Source: an uncultured Collinsella sp.
GTDB lineage: Bacteria > Actinomycetota > Coriobacteriia > Coriobacteriales > Coriobacteriaceae
Assembly: GCA_900764025.1 (NCBI GenBank)
Contig: CAAFMM010000161.1
Coordinates: 1-5,811 of the forward strand
Direction of reading: 5' to 3'
DNA length: 5,811 nt
The position numbers were made by a program, and so were the translations under genes. Below, piece by piece: positions 1 through 5,439 of the stretch. The first letter of the stretch is position 1; the number at the start of each line of letters is the position of its first letter. Below the pieces are notes generated by a model that ran no database searches, was not told the origin of the DNA, and was given only the letters and a program-made list of their open reading frames with translations.

Positions 1-1
1 G

Positions 2-2323
2 CTCGTGACCGAGCACGTCAACGTGGTCTCGACCCGCAAGGGCCTGTCCGACGTGGCGATCATGACGCCCGAGAGCGTGGACGATCTGTATCACGGCATC
101 ACGCCGGCGCTCGTGCCCGACTTTTATGGTCTGAAGGGCGATACGTCCGATAACATCCCCGGCGTGCCGGGCATCGGCCCCAAAAAGGCGAGCGCGCTCA
201 TTGCGCAGTACGGTAGCCTGGACGAGGTCATCGCACACGCCGATGAGGTCAAGGGCAAGATGGGCGAAAACCTGCGCGCACACATCGACGACGCGCTGCT
301 GAGCCGTAAGGTGGCGACCATCCGCACCGATGCGCCCGTTGAGCTCGATTTTGAGGCGACGTCTTTCCCGGCGTTTTCTGCCGATGAGGTTTCCGCGGCG
401 CTGGGTACGCTTGGTATCACCGCCATGCAGAACCGTTTCTTGGCGCTGATCGGCGGCGAGGGTGGCGCTGCTGCCACTGCCAGCACGTTTGAGATGCCCG
501 CCGTTTTGCGTGCTGCCGCCGGCGATGCTGACGCGCTTGGTGCCGTTGCAGCTGAGGTCTCCCGCGCGATTGATGCCGGCGAGTGGGTCGCCGCCGTGGT
601 GGACGACGATAAGGAAGAGGGCGCGCTCTTTGGACTGACCCGCACGCTGTGGTTGGCGACGTCCAAGGGCCTGTTCGCGCTCGAGGAGGGCGACGGCGGT
701 GCGGCGGCTGAGGTTGAGGGCTTCAACCTCGTCCACGGCGTGATTGCCGGCGTGCTCGCGCGTCTGTTTATGGAGGGCCGCGTGGCGAGCCCGGACATGA
801 AGGCGCTGTTGCACGAGCTTTCGCCCATCGATTCCTCTGAGCCCGAGCTCATGGATCCGCTGGCCGTCGATTCCACGCGCATCTTCGATACTGTGGTCGC
901 CGCCTATCTGTTGGATTCCGACCGCTCCGAGTTTGATGAGGCGTATCTGGCCGATACCTATCTGCAGATGGCGCTGCCTGCGGCGCGCGGTGCAGAGGGT
1001 GCCGGTGAGGACGCTCCGGCGCCCGCCGCTCGCACGGCGGCCTTGACGCTGGCGCTCGTGGCGCCGCTGCGCGACCGCATGGCCCGCGAGAACGCCGCCA
1101 ACGTGTTCGATGGCATCGAGATGCCGCTCGTGCCGGTGCTTGCCAAGATGGAGCGCGCGGGCATGCTCGTGGATCCCGACCGCCTGCGTAATCTGTCCGA
1201 GGGCCTGGCGACCCAGATCACCGAGGTCGAGCGCAGCATTCGCGACCTGGCGGGTGACGAGACCTTTAATATTGGCAGTCCCATGCAGCTGTCGCATGTG
1301 CTCTTTGATGTGATGGGGCTTCCGACCAAGGGCCTCAAGAAGACTAAGCGCGGCTACTATTCGACCAACGCCAAGGTGTTGAGCGACCTTGCCCGCGACC
1401 ACGAAATCGTGCGTCTGATCTTGGATTGGCGTGAAAAGTCCAAAATCAAGTCCACCTATCTGGATACGCTGGGCCCGCTGCGCCGTGGTGACGGTCGCGT
1501 GCACACCACGTACAACCAGACCATCACGGCAACGGGGCGTCTGTCCTCGAGCGACCCGAACCTGCAGAACATCCCGACGCGCTCGGAGCTGGGTCGTACC
1601 GTCAAGACGGCGTTTTCGGCAGGCGAGGGAAGCGTCTTTTTGGCGGTGGACTACTCGCAGATCGAGCTGCGTCTGCTGGCACATCTCTCGGGTGACGAGC
1701 ACTTGGTGCGCGCCTTTAACGAGGGCGAGGACTTCCATGCCGAGACGGCGGCGCGCGTATTTGGTGTGCCGGTGTCCGAGGTAACGACCGACCTGCGCAG
1801 TCGCGCCAAGGCCGTGAACTTTGGCATCGTGTACGGCCAGCAGGCCTATGGTCTGTCACAGTCGCTGCATATCTCGATGGCCGAGGCGCGTGACATGATC
1901 GACCGCTACTACGAGGCCTACCCGGGCGTGCGTACATTCCTCGACAACGTGGTGGCGCGCGCCAAGCAGACGGGCTACGCCGAGACCATGTACGGCCGCC
2001 GTCGTCATATTCCGGAGCTCAAGGCCAAAAACCCGCAACTCCGCGGTTTTGGCGAGCGCACGGCCATGAACCACCCCATGCAGGGCACCGCCGCCGACAT
2101 CATCAAGATCGCCATGGCCCGCGTAAGCCGCCGCCTGGAAGAAGAAGGCTTTGCCGCCCATATGATTCTGCAGGTGCACGACGAACTGGACTTTGAGTGC
2201 CCCACCGATGAAGTCGAGCGCCTGACCACCATGGTCCGCGACGTCATGGAACACGTAGTAGACCTCCGCGTCCCCCTAATCGCCGAAGCCAGCACCGGCA
2301 TAACCTGGGCCGACGCCAAATAA
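2..2323 (+). CDS. polA: DNA polymerase I, 5'-truncated by window edge
   Basis: DNA polymerase I fills gaps and removes primers during replication and repair in the cytoplasm. The frame is open from base 2, so the gene starts upstream; roughly the first 150 residues are missing. Residues are numbered here from the GTG at base 5. The end of the 5'-3' exonuclease domain is visible at about 42-61, with the helix-hairpin-helix block GLKGDTSDNIPGVPGIG and metal-ligand aspartates D46 and D49. A degenerate 3'-5' exonuclease-like region follows at about 150-370. The polymerase domain runs from about 370 to 772. Its motif A is VDYSQIELRLL (D549), motif B is RSRAKAVNFGIVYG (K602, F606, Y610) and motif C is QVHDELDFE (H725, D726, E727). 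The classical proofreading motif (FDTET-like) is not found, so proofreading is probably lost, as in many Gram-positive PolA proteins. It ends in TAA, 35 bases before a terminator hairpin, and converges on the HAD gene. Codon choice shifts in its last 70 codons. Identification is very secure. Confidence 0.98.
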   Translation, partial: LVTEHVNVVSTRKGLSDVAIMTPESVDDLYHGITPALVPDFYGLKGDTSDNIPGVPGIGPKKASALIAQYGSLDEVIAHADEVKGKMGENLRAHIDDALLSRKVATIRTDAPVELDFEATSFPAFSADEVSAALGTLGITAMQNRFLALIGGEGGAAATASTFEMPAVLRAAAGDADALGAVAAEVSRAIDAGEWVAAVVDDDKEEGALFGLTRTLWLATSKGLFALEEGDGGAAAEVEGFNLVHGVIAGVLARLFMEGRVASPDMKALLHELSPIDSSEPELMDPLAVDSTRIFDTVVAAYLLDSDRSEFDEAYLADTYLQMALPAARGAEGAGEDAPAPAARTAALTLALVAPLRDRMARENAANVFDGIEMPLVPVLAKMERAGMLVDPDRLRNLSEGLATQITEVERSIRDLAGDETFNIGSPMQLSHVLFDVMGLPTKGLKKTKRGYYSTNAKVLSDLARDHEIVRLILDWREKSKIKSTYLDTLGPLRRGDGRVHTTYNQTITATGRLSSSDPNLQNIPTRSELGRTVKTAFSAGEGSVFLAVDYSQIELRLLAHLSGDEHLVRAFNEGEDFHAETAARVFGVPVSEVTTDLRSRAKAVNFGIVYGQQAYGLSQSLHISMAEARDMIDRYYEAYPGVRTFLDNVVARAKQTGYAETMYGRRRHIPELKAKNPQLRGFGERTAMNHPMQGTAADIIKIAMARVSRRLEEEGFAAHMILQVHDELDFECPTDEVERLTTMVRDVMEHVVDLRVPLIAEASTGITWADAK

Positions 2324-2357
2324 AGACGTATCAACAACCCCAAAGTAACCAAAAGCA

Positions 2358-2390
2358 GAAGGGGCCTCCTGCCAACAAGGAGGCCCCTTC
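2358..2390 (+). terminator. Intrinsic terminator after polA, possibly bidirectional
   Basis: A perfect 13-bp stem pairs GAAGGGGCCTCCT (2358-2370) with AGGAGGCCCCTTC (2378-2390) around a 7-base loop, 35 bases after the polA stop. The 3' side on the plus strand is only modestly T-rich (CTTCATTCC). On the minus strand the stem is followed by TGCTTTTGG, so it could also stop transcripts arriving from the convergent HAD gene. The stem strength makes termination likely; the weak T tract keeps this short of certain. Confidence 0.8.
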
Positions 2391-2456
2391 ATTCCAAAAA
2401 ATCAGCCAAGTATCTAGACGCCAAGACGCCATCTAGGCGGCAAGCAAGTAAACCTA

Positions 2457-2586
2457 GGACCTGGCCGGGCGACGCGGGTAAGTTTTTCGTAGATTCCGCA
2501 CGAGCCGAAGAGCACTGAATGTGCTCTTCGAGCGAGCCCAGGACCTGACCGAGCGAAAAACTTACCCGCCTCGCCCGGCTAGGTCC
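2457..2586. repeat. Nested long inverted repeat between convergent genes
   Basis: Bases 2457-2489 and 2554-2586 form 33-bp inverted arms. Only two positions are not Watson-Crick: a G-T pair (2463/2580) and a C-C mismatch (2473/2570). Each arm contains CGGGTAAGTTTTTCG or its complement. Inside, CGAAGAGCAC (2506-2515) and GTGCTCTTCG (2521-2530) form a perfect 10-bp hairpin with loop TGAAT, nearly concentric with the outer arms. The outer motif also recurs as a direct copy: AGGACCTGGCCGGGCG (2456-2471) against AGGACCTGACCGAGCG (2540-2555), matching at 14 of 16 bases. It begins only 11 bases past the HAD stop codon. No coding potential or target-site duplication is seen. It could be a MITE-like or REP-like dispersed element, or a large 3'-end RNA structure of the HAD transcript. 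The structure is certain; its nature is not. Confidence 0.85.
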
Positions 2587-2597
2587 GACGAGTCACG

Positions 2598-3425
2598 TTA
2601 ACGAGCCGCCAAGATGGCGTCGATGAGCGTCAGTACGCCCCCGTCGTTGTTGCTCGGAATGCGCCACTTGGCGTGCGCGTTCATGTGCTCCTCGGCATTG
2701 TCTACGATAAAGCTGTGACCAACGCGCTCCAGCATGGGGATGTCGTTGTACGTATCGCCCACGGCGGCGGCGTCGGCGATATCGATGCCCAGGTGCTCGC
2801 ACAGGTGAGCGACGCCGGCGCCCTTGTCGACGCCCAGGTTCATAAAGTCGATCCACTCGCGCCCAGCGTTGGTGACGTAGAGCTTGTCCGAGAACTCGGG
2901 GCTATAGGTCTCGCGGAAAGCGGGCTCGGCGTCGTAGCCGGGGAAGAAGACCGAAATCTTGTTGGACTCGAAATCAATGCCATCAAAGCTGTCGACGTAG
3001 TTGATTGTGTTGTAGTAGACGCTGATCTCGTCGTGGTATTGATGGTCGCGGGCAAGCACGTAGAACTCGTCGAAGCAGCAAAGGACGGGGACAGCGCGCG
3101 GATCCTCCGAGGCACGGCTCAAGACCTGCTGATACAGCTCCACGTCAATAGTGCTCTTATAGATATAGCTGCCGCGATAGATCACGCACGCTCCGTTGTC
3201 GGGACAAAAGGCGAGGCGGTTCTTGACGCCCTCGAACATCTCCTCGAGCTTGGGGGCGGGACGTCCGCTGGCGGGGCAGAATACGATGTCGGCGTCGGCG
3301 AGCTTGTCCAGGCGCTCATCAAGACCCTGGGGCAGCACGCGCTCGTCGGTCAGCAGCGTCTTGTCCATGTCGACGGCGAGAATCTTAATGTTTCCGATAT
3401 TGGCGTCCGATTCGTAAGTTTGCAT
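2598..3425 (-). CDS. Cof-type HAD-superfamily hydrolase (subclass IIB)
   Basis: A 275-aa cytoplasmic phosphatase-like protein of the haloacid dehalogenase superfamily. Motif I is DMDKTLLTD, with nucleophile D19 and acid/base D21. Motif II is CPASGRP with S53. The motif III lysine is K201 in VDKGAGV, and motif IV is GDTYNDIPM (223-231) with D224 and D228. The long insert between motifs II and III, about residues 85-190, fits the C2 cap of the Cof/IIB group. Members of this group dephosphorylate sugar phosphates, flavin precursors or other small phosphoesters, and the sequence does not reveal the substrate. Length is normal for the family. The ATG start is supported by GAAAGG on the minus strand (3435-3440) with 9-base spacing. 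It is transcribed divergently from argG and convergently with polA, as a single-gene unit. Nothing links it to arginine synthesis beyond adjacency. Confidence 0.93.
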   Translation of the reverse strand: MQTYESDANIGNIKILAVDMDKTLLTDERVLPQGLDERLDKLADADIVFCPASGRPAPKLEEMFEGVKNRLAFCPDNGACVIYRGSYIYKSTIDVELYQQVLSRASEDPRAVPVLCCFDEFYVLARDHQYHDEISVYYNTINYVDSFDGIDFESNKISVFFPGYDAEPAFRETYSPEFSDKLYVTNAGREWIDFMNLGVDKGAGVAHLCEHLGIDIADAAAVGDTYNDIPMLERVGHSFIVDNAEEHMNAHAKWRIPSNNDGGVLTLIDAILAAR

Positions 3426-3460
3426 AAAAGCGAGCCTTTCGTTTCGAGATTGTTTCAGAC

Positions 3461-3466
3461 GTTATA
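3461..3466 (-). promoter_or_regulatory. Candidate -10 element of the HAD gene
   Basis: Read on the minus strand this is TATAAC, five of six matches to the sigma-70-type -10. It would start transcription near 3454 and leave a leader of about 30 bases before the HAD ATG. No convincing TTGACA-like -35 lies 16-18 bases further upstream, so the call rests on the -10 and its position. Confidence 0.35.
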
Positions 3467-3535
3467 ACCATCAATTCGTAGTCGGGCGTATTTTCGCAGG
3501 AACGGAGCGTATTTGCACTGCATTTCACAAACTAA

Positions 3536-3563
3536 TGAAAAAACTTTTCAGAAATTTGAATTT
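3536..3563. promoter_or_regulatory. AT-rich dyads in the HAD-argG divergent region, possible operator
   Basis: TGAAAA AAC TTTTCA (3536-3550) is a perfect 6-bp dyad. It is followed by AAATT TG AATTT (3552-3563). The nonamer ATTTGAATT occurs here (3554-3562) and again at 3661-3669, just before the leader-peptide gene. TGAAT-type half sites recall ARG boxes bound by ArgR/AhrC, but the half-site spacing does not match the usual TGAAT-N4-ATTCA layout. The dyads are seen; an operator role is a guess. Confidence 0.3.
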
Positions 3564-3632
3564 GCCGCTTGTGCAGCGGGCACTTTATCGTAATATAGCG
3601 AACATCGAAAACGGAGACGGCAAAATAGCCGC

Positions 3633-3660
3633 TTACCGAGAAAAAGGTACCGTTTACGAT
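3633..3660 (+). promoter_or_regulatory. Weak candidate promoter for the argG leader
   Basis: TTACCG (3633-3638) and TACGAT (3655-3660) are separated by 16 bases and match the sigma-70 consensus at 3/6 and 4/6 positions. Initiation near 3667 would place the leader-peptide ATG about 33 bases into the transcript. An alternative pair is TTGTGC (3569-3574) with TAATAT (3591-3596). Neither is strong. The position upstream of the leader ORF is the main argument. Confidence 0.25.
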
Positions 3661-3686
3661 ATTTGAATTGCGCCCGGCGATAGGTG

Positions 3687-3693
3687 AAAGGAG
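3687..3693 (+). promoter_or_regulatory. Strong Shine-Dalgarno of the arginine leader peptide
   Basis: AAAGGAG sits 6 bases before the ATG at 3700. It is the same heptamer that precedes argH, and is stronger than the AAAGGA before argG. It is the main reason to believe the short ORF is translated. Confidence 0.65.
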
Positions 3694-3699
3694 AGGCAG

Positions 3700-3774
3700 A
3701 TGCAGTTCGTAAAGATCATCACTACTGCAGACAATGCCATCCGACGCCAGCGCGCAATTTCCCGACGACGATAA
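3700..3774 (+). CDS. Putative arginine-rich leader peptide of argG (24 aa)
   Basis: A 24-codon ORF with a strong AAAGGAG site 6 bases upstream of its ATG, ending in TAA 205 bases before the argG start. The N-terminal part (MQFVKIITTADNAI) is ordinary. The last ten residues, RRQRAISRRR, contain six arginines, and the final three sense codons are CGA CGA CGA. Four of the six arginine codons are CGA, a codon argG never uses. This is the layout of amino-acid leader peptides such as those of trp, his and ilv operons: a short translated ORF with a run of the regulated amino acid's codons, then competing hairpins, then the biosynthetic gene. The inferred job is sensing arginyl-tRNA supply in cis, the peptide itself being dispensable. 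I do not recognise a named homologue. Chance cannot be fully excluded because the ORF is so short. Confidence 0.62.
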   Translation: MQFVKIITTADNAIRRQRAISRRR

Positions 3775-3885
3775 CAATCGTCTCTGTCCGCATGGGGCGA
3801 ATTGCCTCAACAGAGTCATTTTGAGGTCGTTGGGTTTTAGCACGACATTGCTGCATGTTTCTAGGGCATGTATGTGCTGATTTTT
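3761..3885 (+). promoter_or_regulatory. Putative ribosome-dependent transcription attenuator of argG
   Basis: Downstream of and overlapping the leader codons lies a chain of alternative stems. A: 3767-3772 with 3777-3782 (GACGAT/ATCGTC, loop AACA), across the leader stop. B: 3782-3787 with 3810-3815 plus 3793-3798 with 3804-3809, giving 12 pairs with a 5-base bulge, then TCATTTT. C: CCTCAA (3805-3810) with TTGAGG (3821-3826), exclusive with B. D: GTCGT (3826-3830) with ACGAC (3842-3846). E: the terminator-like hairpin 3839-3878, exclusive with D. The arginine-codon segment CCCGACGAC (3761-3769) can also pair with GTCGTTGGG (3826-3834), with one G-T pair. A ribosome stalled on the CGA codons would block A, the left arm of B and the long-range pairing, and so favour C and D over B and E. 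The pairings are seen; which stem is the real terminator is unresolved. Confidence 0.5.
3839..3885 (+). terminator. Candidate attenuator terminator upstream of argG
   Basis: AGCAC (3839-3843) pairs with GTGCT (3874-3878). An inner stem pairs 3852-3857 with 3867-3872, including one G-T pair, around a 9-base loop. An 8-base left bulge separates the two. The hairpin is followed by GATTTTT (3879-3885), about 95 bases before the argG ATG. The stem is AT-rich and bulged, so it is weak by itself. The earlier stem at 3782-3815, followed by TCATTTT, is an alternative. Confidence 0.38.
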
Positions 3886-3966
3886 GCTATTTAACCTGAT
3901 ATTGCACGGTATGTGACCTTGAAATGACTTGCAACTGACCGATGTTCTAACTAGCTACCAAGGGCG

Positions 3967-3972
3967 AAAGGA
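3967..3972 (+). promoter_or_regulatory. Ribosome binding site fixing the argG start
   Basis: AAAGGA lies 7 bases before the ATG at 3980. The open frame continues upstream to a TTG at 3929, but that codon lacks a binding site and would add 17 residues with no counterpart in argininosuccinate synthases, which begin a few residues before the AYSGGLDTS motif. The start at 3980 is therefore chosen. Confidence 0.85.
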
Positions 3973-3979
3973 AACAGCC

Positions 3980-5206
3980 ATGAGCAAGGAAAAAGTCGTT
4001 CTCGCATATTCCGGTGGTCTTGATACATCCGTATGTGTCAAGTGGCTCCAGGACGAGAAGAATCTCGATGTCGTTTGTGTCTGCGGCAACGTGGGCCAGG
4101 AGGAGACCGGCCTGGACGCCAAGAAGCAGAAGGCCCTCGACCTGGGCGTTCTCGATTGCCAGGTGCTCGACCTGCGCGACGAGTTCTCCGATGAGTTCTT
4201 GACCAAGGCCATCGCCGCAAACTCCATGTACGAGAACAAGTACCCGCTGCTTTCCGCCCTGTCTCGCCCGCTGCTCGCCAAGAAGCTTGTCGAGGTCGCT
4301 CACGAGTTTGGCGCGACCTACGTCGCACACGGCTGCACCGGCAAGGGTAACGACCAGGTTCGTTTTGAGGCTGCCGTCAAGGCCCTCGACCCCGAGCTCA
4401 AAGTCATCGCCCCGGTTCGCGAGTGGGACCTGAAGTGCCGTCCCGACGAGGTCGCCTATGCTCACGCCCACAACGTGCCGGTTCCCGAGGGTGCCAACGA
4501 CAACCCCTATTCCATCGACGACAACCTGTGGGGTCGTGCCATTGAGTGCGGTCACCTGGAGGATCCCTGGAACGAGCCGCTCGATGACGCTTGGGTTATG
4601 ACCAAGAATCCTGAGGACACGCCCGACACCCCTACGTATACCGAGATTGAGTTTGAGGCCGGCAAGCCCGTCGCCGTCGACGGCAAGAAGATGAAGCTCT
4701 CCGAGATCGTCATTGCCCTCAACAAGATCTCCGGCGATAACGGCTTTGGCCGCCTCGATCTGGTCGAGGATCGTCTGGTGGGCCTCAAGAGCCGCGAGTG
4801 CTACGAGGTTCCCGGCGCACTGACGCTCATCACCGCCCACAAGGCGCTCGAGGACATTTGCGTCGAGGGCGACTTGCTCAAGACCAAGATCAAGCTCGAG
4901 CAGGATTGGGCCACCGCCGTGTACAACGGCCAGTGGTACAGCCCGCTCAAAAACGCGCTCGATGCCTTTATGGCCGATACCCAGAAGTTCGTTACCGGCA
5001 CCGTCCGCCTGAAGTTCTTTAAGGGTAACTGCCATGTCGTCGGCCGCAAGAGTCCCTTCAGCCTCTACGACTACGGTCTGGCTACCTACGATCGCGACAC
5101 CACGTTTGACGAGAAGGCCAGCGCCGGCTTTATCGAGATCGATACGCTGTCGCTCAAGACGTGGGCAAAGGTCCAGGGCCCCAGCTCTGCTGCCGCCCAG
5201 GCCTAG
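3980..5206 (+). CDS. argG: Argininosuccinate synthase
   Basis: Cytoplasmic enzyme that joins citrulline and aspartate, using ATP (to AMP and PPi), to make argininosuccinate, the penultimate step of arginine synthesis. The product is 408 aa, typical for the bacterial family (about 400). The ATP-binding PP-loop signature AYSGGLDTS is at residues 9-17. The second family signature, HGCTGKGNDQVRFE, is at 117-130, with its conserved glycine-rich loop and Asn/Asp/Arg contacts. The conserved block YENKYPLLSALSRPLLAK is at 84-101. No gap, frameshift or lost key residue is apparent. The C-terminal tail ends in a short alanine-rich stretch that is probably variable. All 12 arginines use CGC or CGT. It is preceded by the putative arginine leader and attenuator and followed, after a terminator-like stem and a small ORF, by argH, the next enzyme of the pathway. 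Confidence 0.98.
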   Translation: MSKEKVVLAYSGGLDTSVCVKWLQDEKNLDVVCVCGNVGQEETGLDAKKQKALDLGVLDCQVLDLRDEFSDEFLTKAIAANSMYENKYPLLSALSRPLLAKKLVEVAHEFGATYVAHGCTGKGNDQVRFEAAVKALDPELKVIAPVREWDLKCRPDEVAYAHAHNVPVPEGANDNPYSIDDNLWGRAIECGHLEDPWNEPLDDAWVMTKNPEDTPDTPTYTEIEFEAGKPVAVDGKKMKLSEIVIALNKISGDNGFGRLDLVEDRLVGLKSRECYEVPGALTLITAHKALEDICVEGDLLKTKIKLEQDWATAVYNGQWYSPLKNALDAFMADTQKFVTGTVRLKFFKGNCHVVGRKSPFSLYDYGLATYDRDTTFDEKASAGFIEIDTLSLKTWAKVQGPSSAAAQA

Positions 5207-5221
5207 CGCCTCCTTCCCTTG

Positions 5222-5284
5222 GTATCCGCGCGGCCCATCCGCGTGATACATAACGGGCGCACGGGGTCCCTACCTTTCGTTATG
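5222..5284 (+). other. Tandem hairpins just after argG
   Basis: Sixteen bases past the argG stop, GTATC plus CGCG (5222-5230) pairs with CGCG plus GATAC (5240-5249) around a 9-base loop and one bulged T. It abuts a second inverted repeat, CATAACG (5249-5255) with CGTTATG (5278-5284). Neither is followed by a long T tract. They may stabilise the argG mRNA 3' end, slow the polymerase before the stronger stem at 5360, or be incidental. Confidence 0.4.
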
Positions 5285-5359
5285 CTTGCTGACACTTCTT
5301 AACATCGGTGGCCCCTACGTTCCGCCCGCATATATGATGCCGCGTCTGCGGCTGAGTCC

Positions 5360-5389
5360 GAGCCCCGCCGGGGTTGTCCGGCGGGGCTC
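5360..5389 (+). terminator. GC-rich terminator hairpin between argG and argH
   Basis: A perfect 12-bp stem pairs GAGCCCCGCCGG (5360-5371) with CCGGCGGGGCTC (5378-5389) around loop GGTTGT, followed by CTTCTATC. The short pyrimidine tail resembles that of the polA terminator, CTTCATTCC. A smaller hairpin, GCCGC-GTCT-GCGGC (5339-5352), lies just before it. It probably ends most argG transcripts. If so, the small ORF and argH need readthrough or their own promoter. Confidence 0.75.
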
Positions 5390-5439
5390 CTTCTATCAAT
5401 TTGGCGGCTCTGTGCCTATATATATGAGGAGTATCCATT

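Noticed and set aside
2416..2439. Tandem AGACGCCA pair and small CGCC/GGCG hairpin between the polA terminator and the long inverted repeat
   Set aside because: Only two 8-base copies and a 4-bp stem; too short to distinguish from chance.
2450..2592. Insertion sequence or transposon with the 33-base arms as terminal repeats
   Set aside because: The arms lie only 64 bases apart, there is no transposase and no target duplication flanks them. It is kept only as an unclassified inverted repeat.
2673..3467. Long plus-strand open frame (264 aa) opposite the HAD gene
   Set aside because: Shadow of the HAD coding strand. The minus-strand product carries all four HAD motifs, while the plus-strand product is a low-complexity valine/alanine-rich translation.
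3647..3653. GGTACCG resembling part of a T-box antiterminator
   Set aside because: The flanking T-box consensus (AGGGTGG before, CG after) is missing, and no specifier-loop or terminator arrangement follows. It is a short chance match.
3535..3666. 43-aa plus-strand ORF beginning MKKLFRNLNL upstream of the leader
   Set aside because: No ribosome binding site precedes its ATG. Its codons (AGA, ATA, AAA, CTT) are AT-rich and unlike the neighbouring genes, and it overlaps the likely promoter region. It looks protein-like only at the N-terminus, so it is not called.
3532..3843. 103-aa minus-strand ORF across the argG upstream region
   Set aside because: Its GTG start has no Shine-Dalgarno, its composition does not resemble a protein family I know, and it runs antisense through the leader peptide and hairpins. 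Chance open frame is more likely.
3947..5251. Long minus-strand open frame (434 aa) opposite argG
   Set aside because: It mirrors argG codon structure in a GC-rich gene. It has no recognisable domain and ArgG on the other strand is unmistakable.
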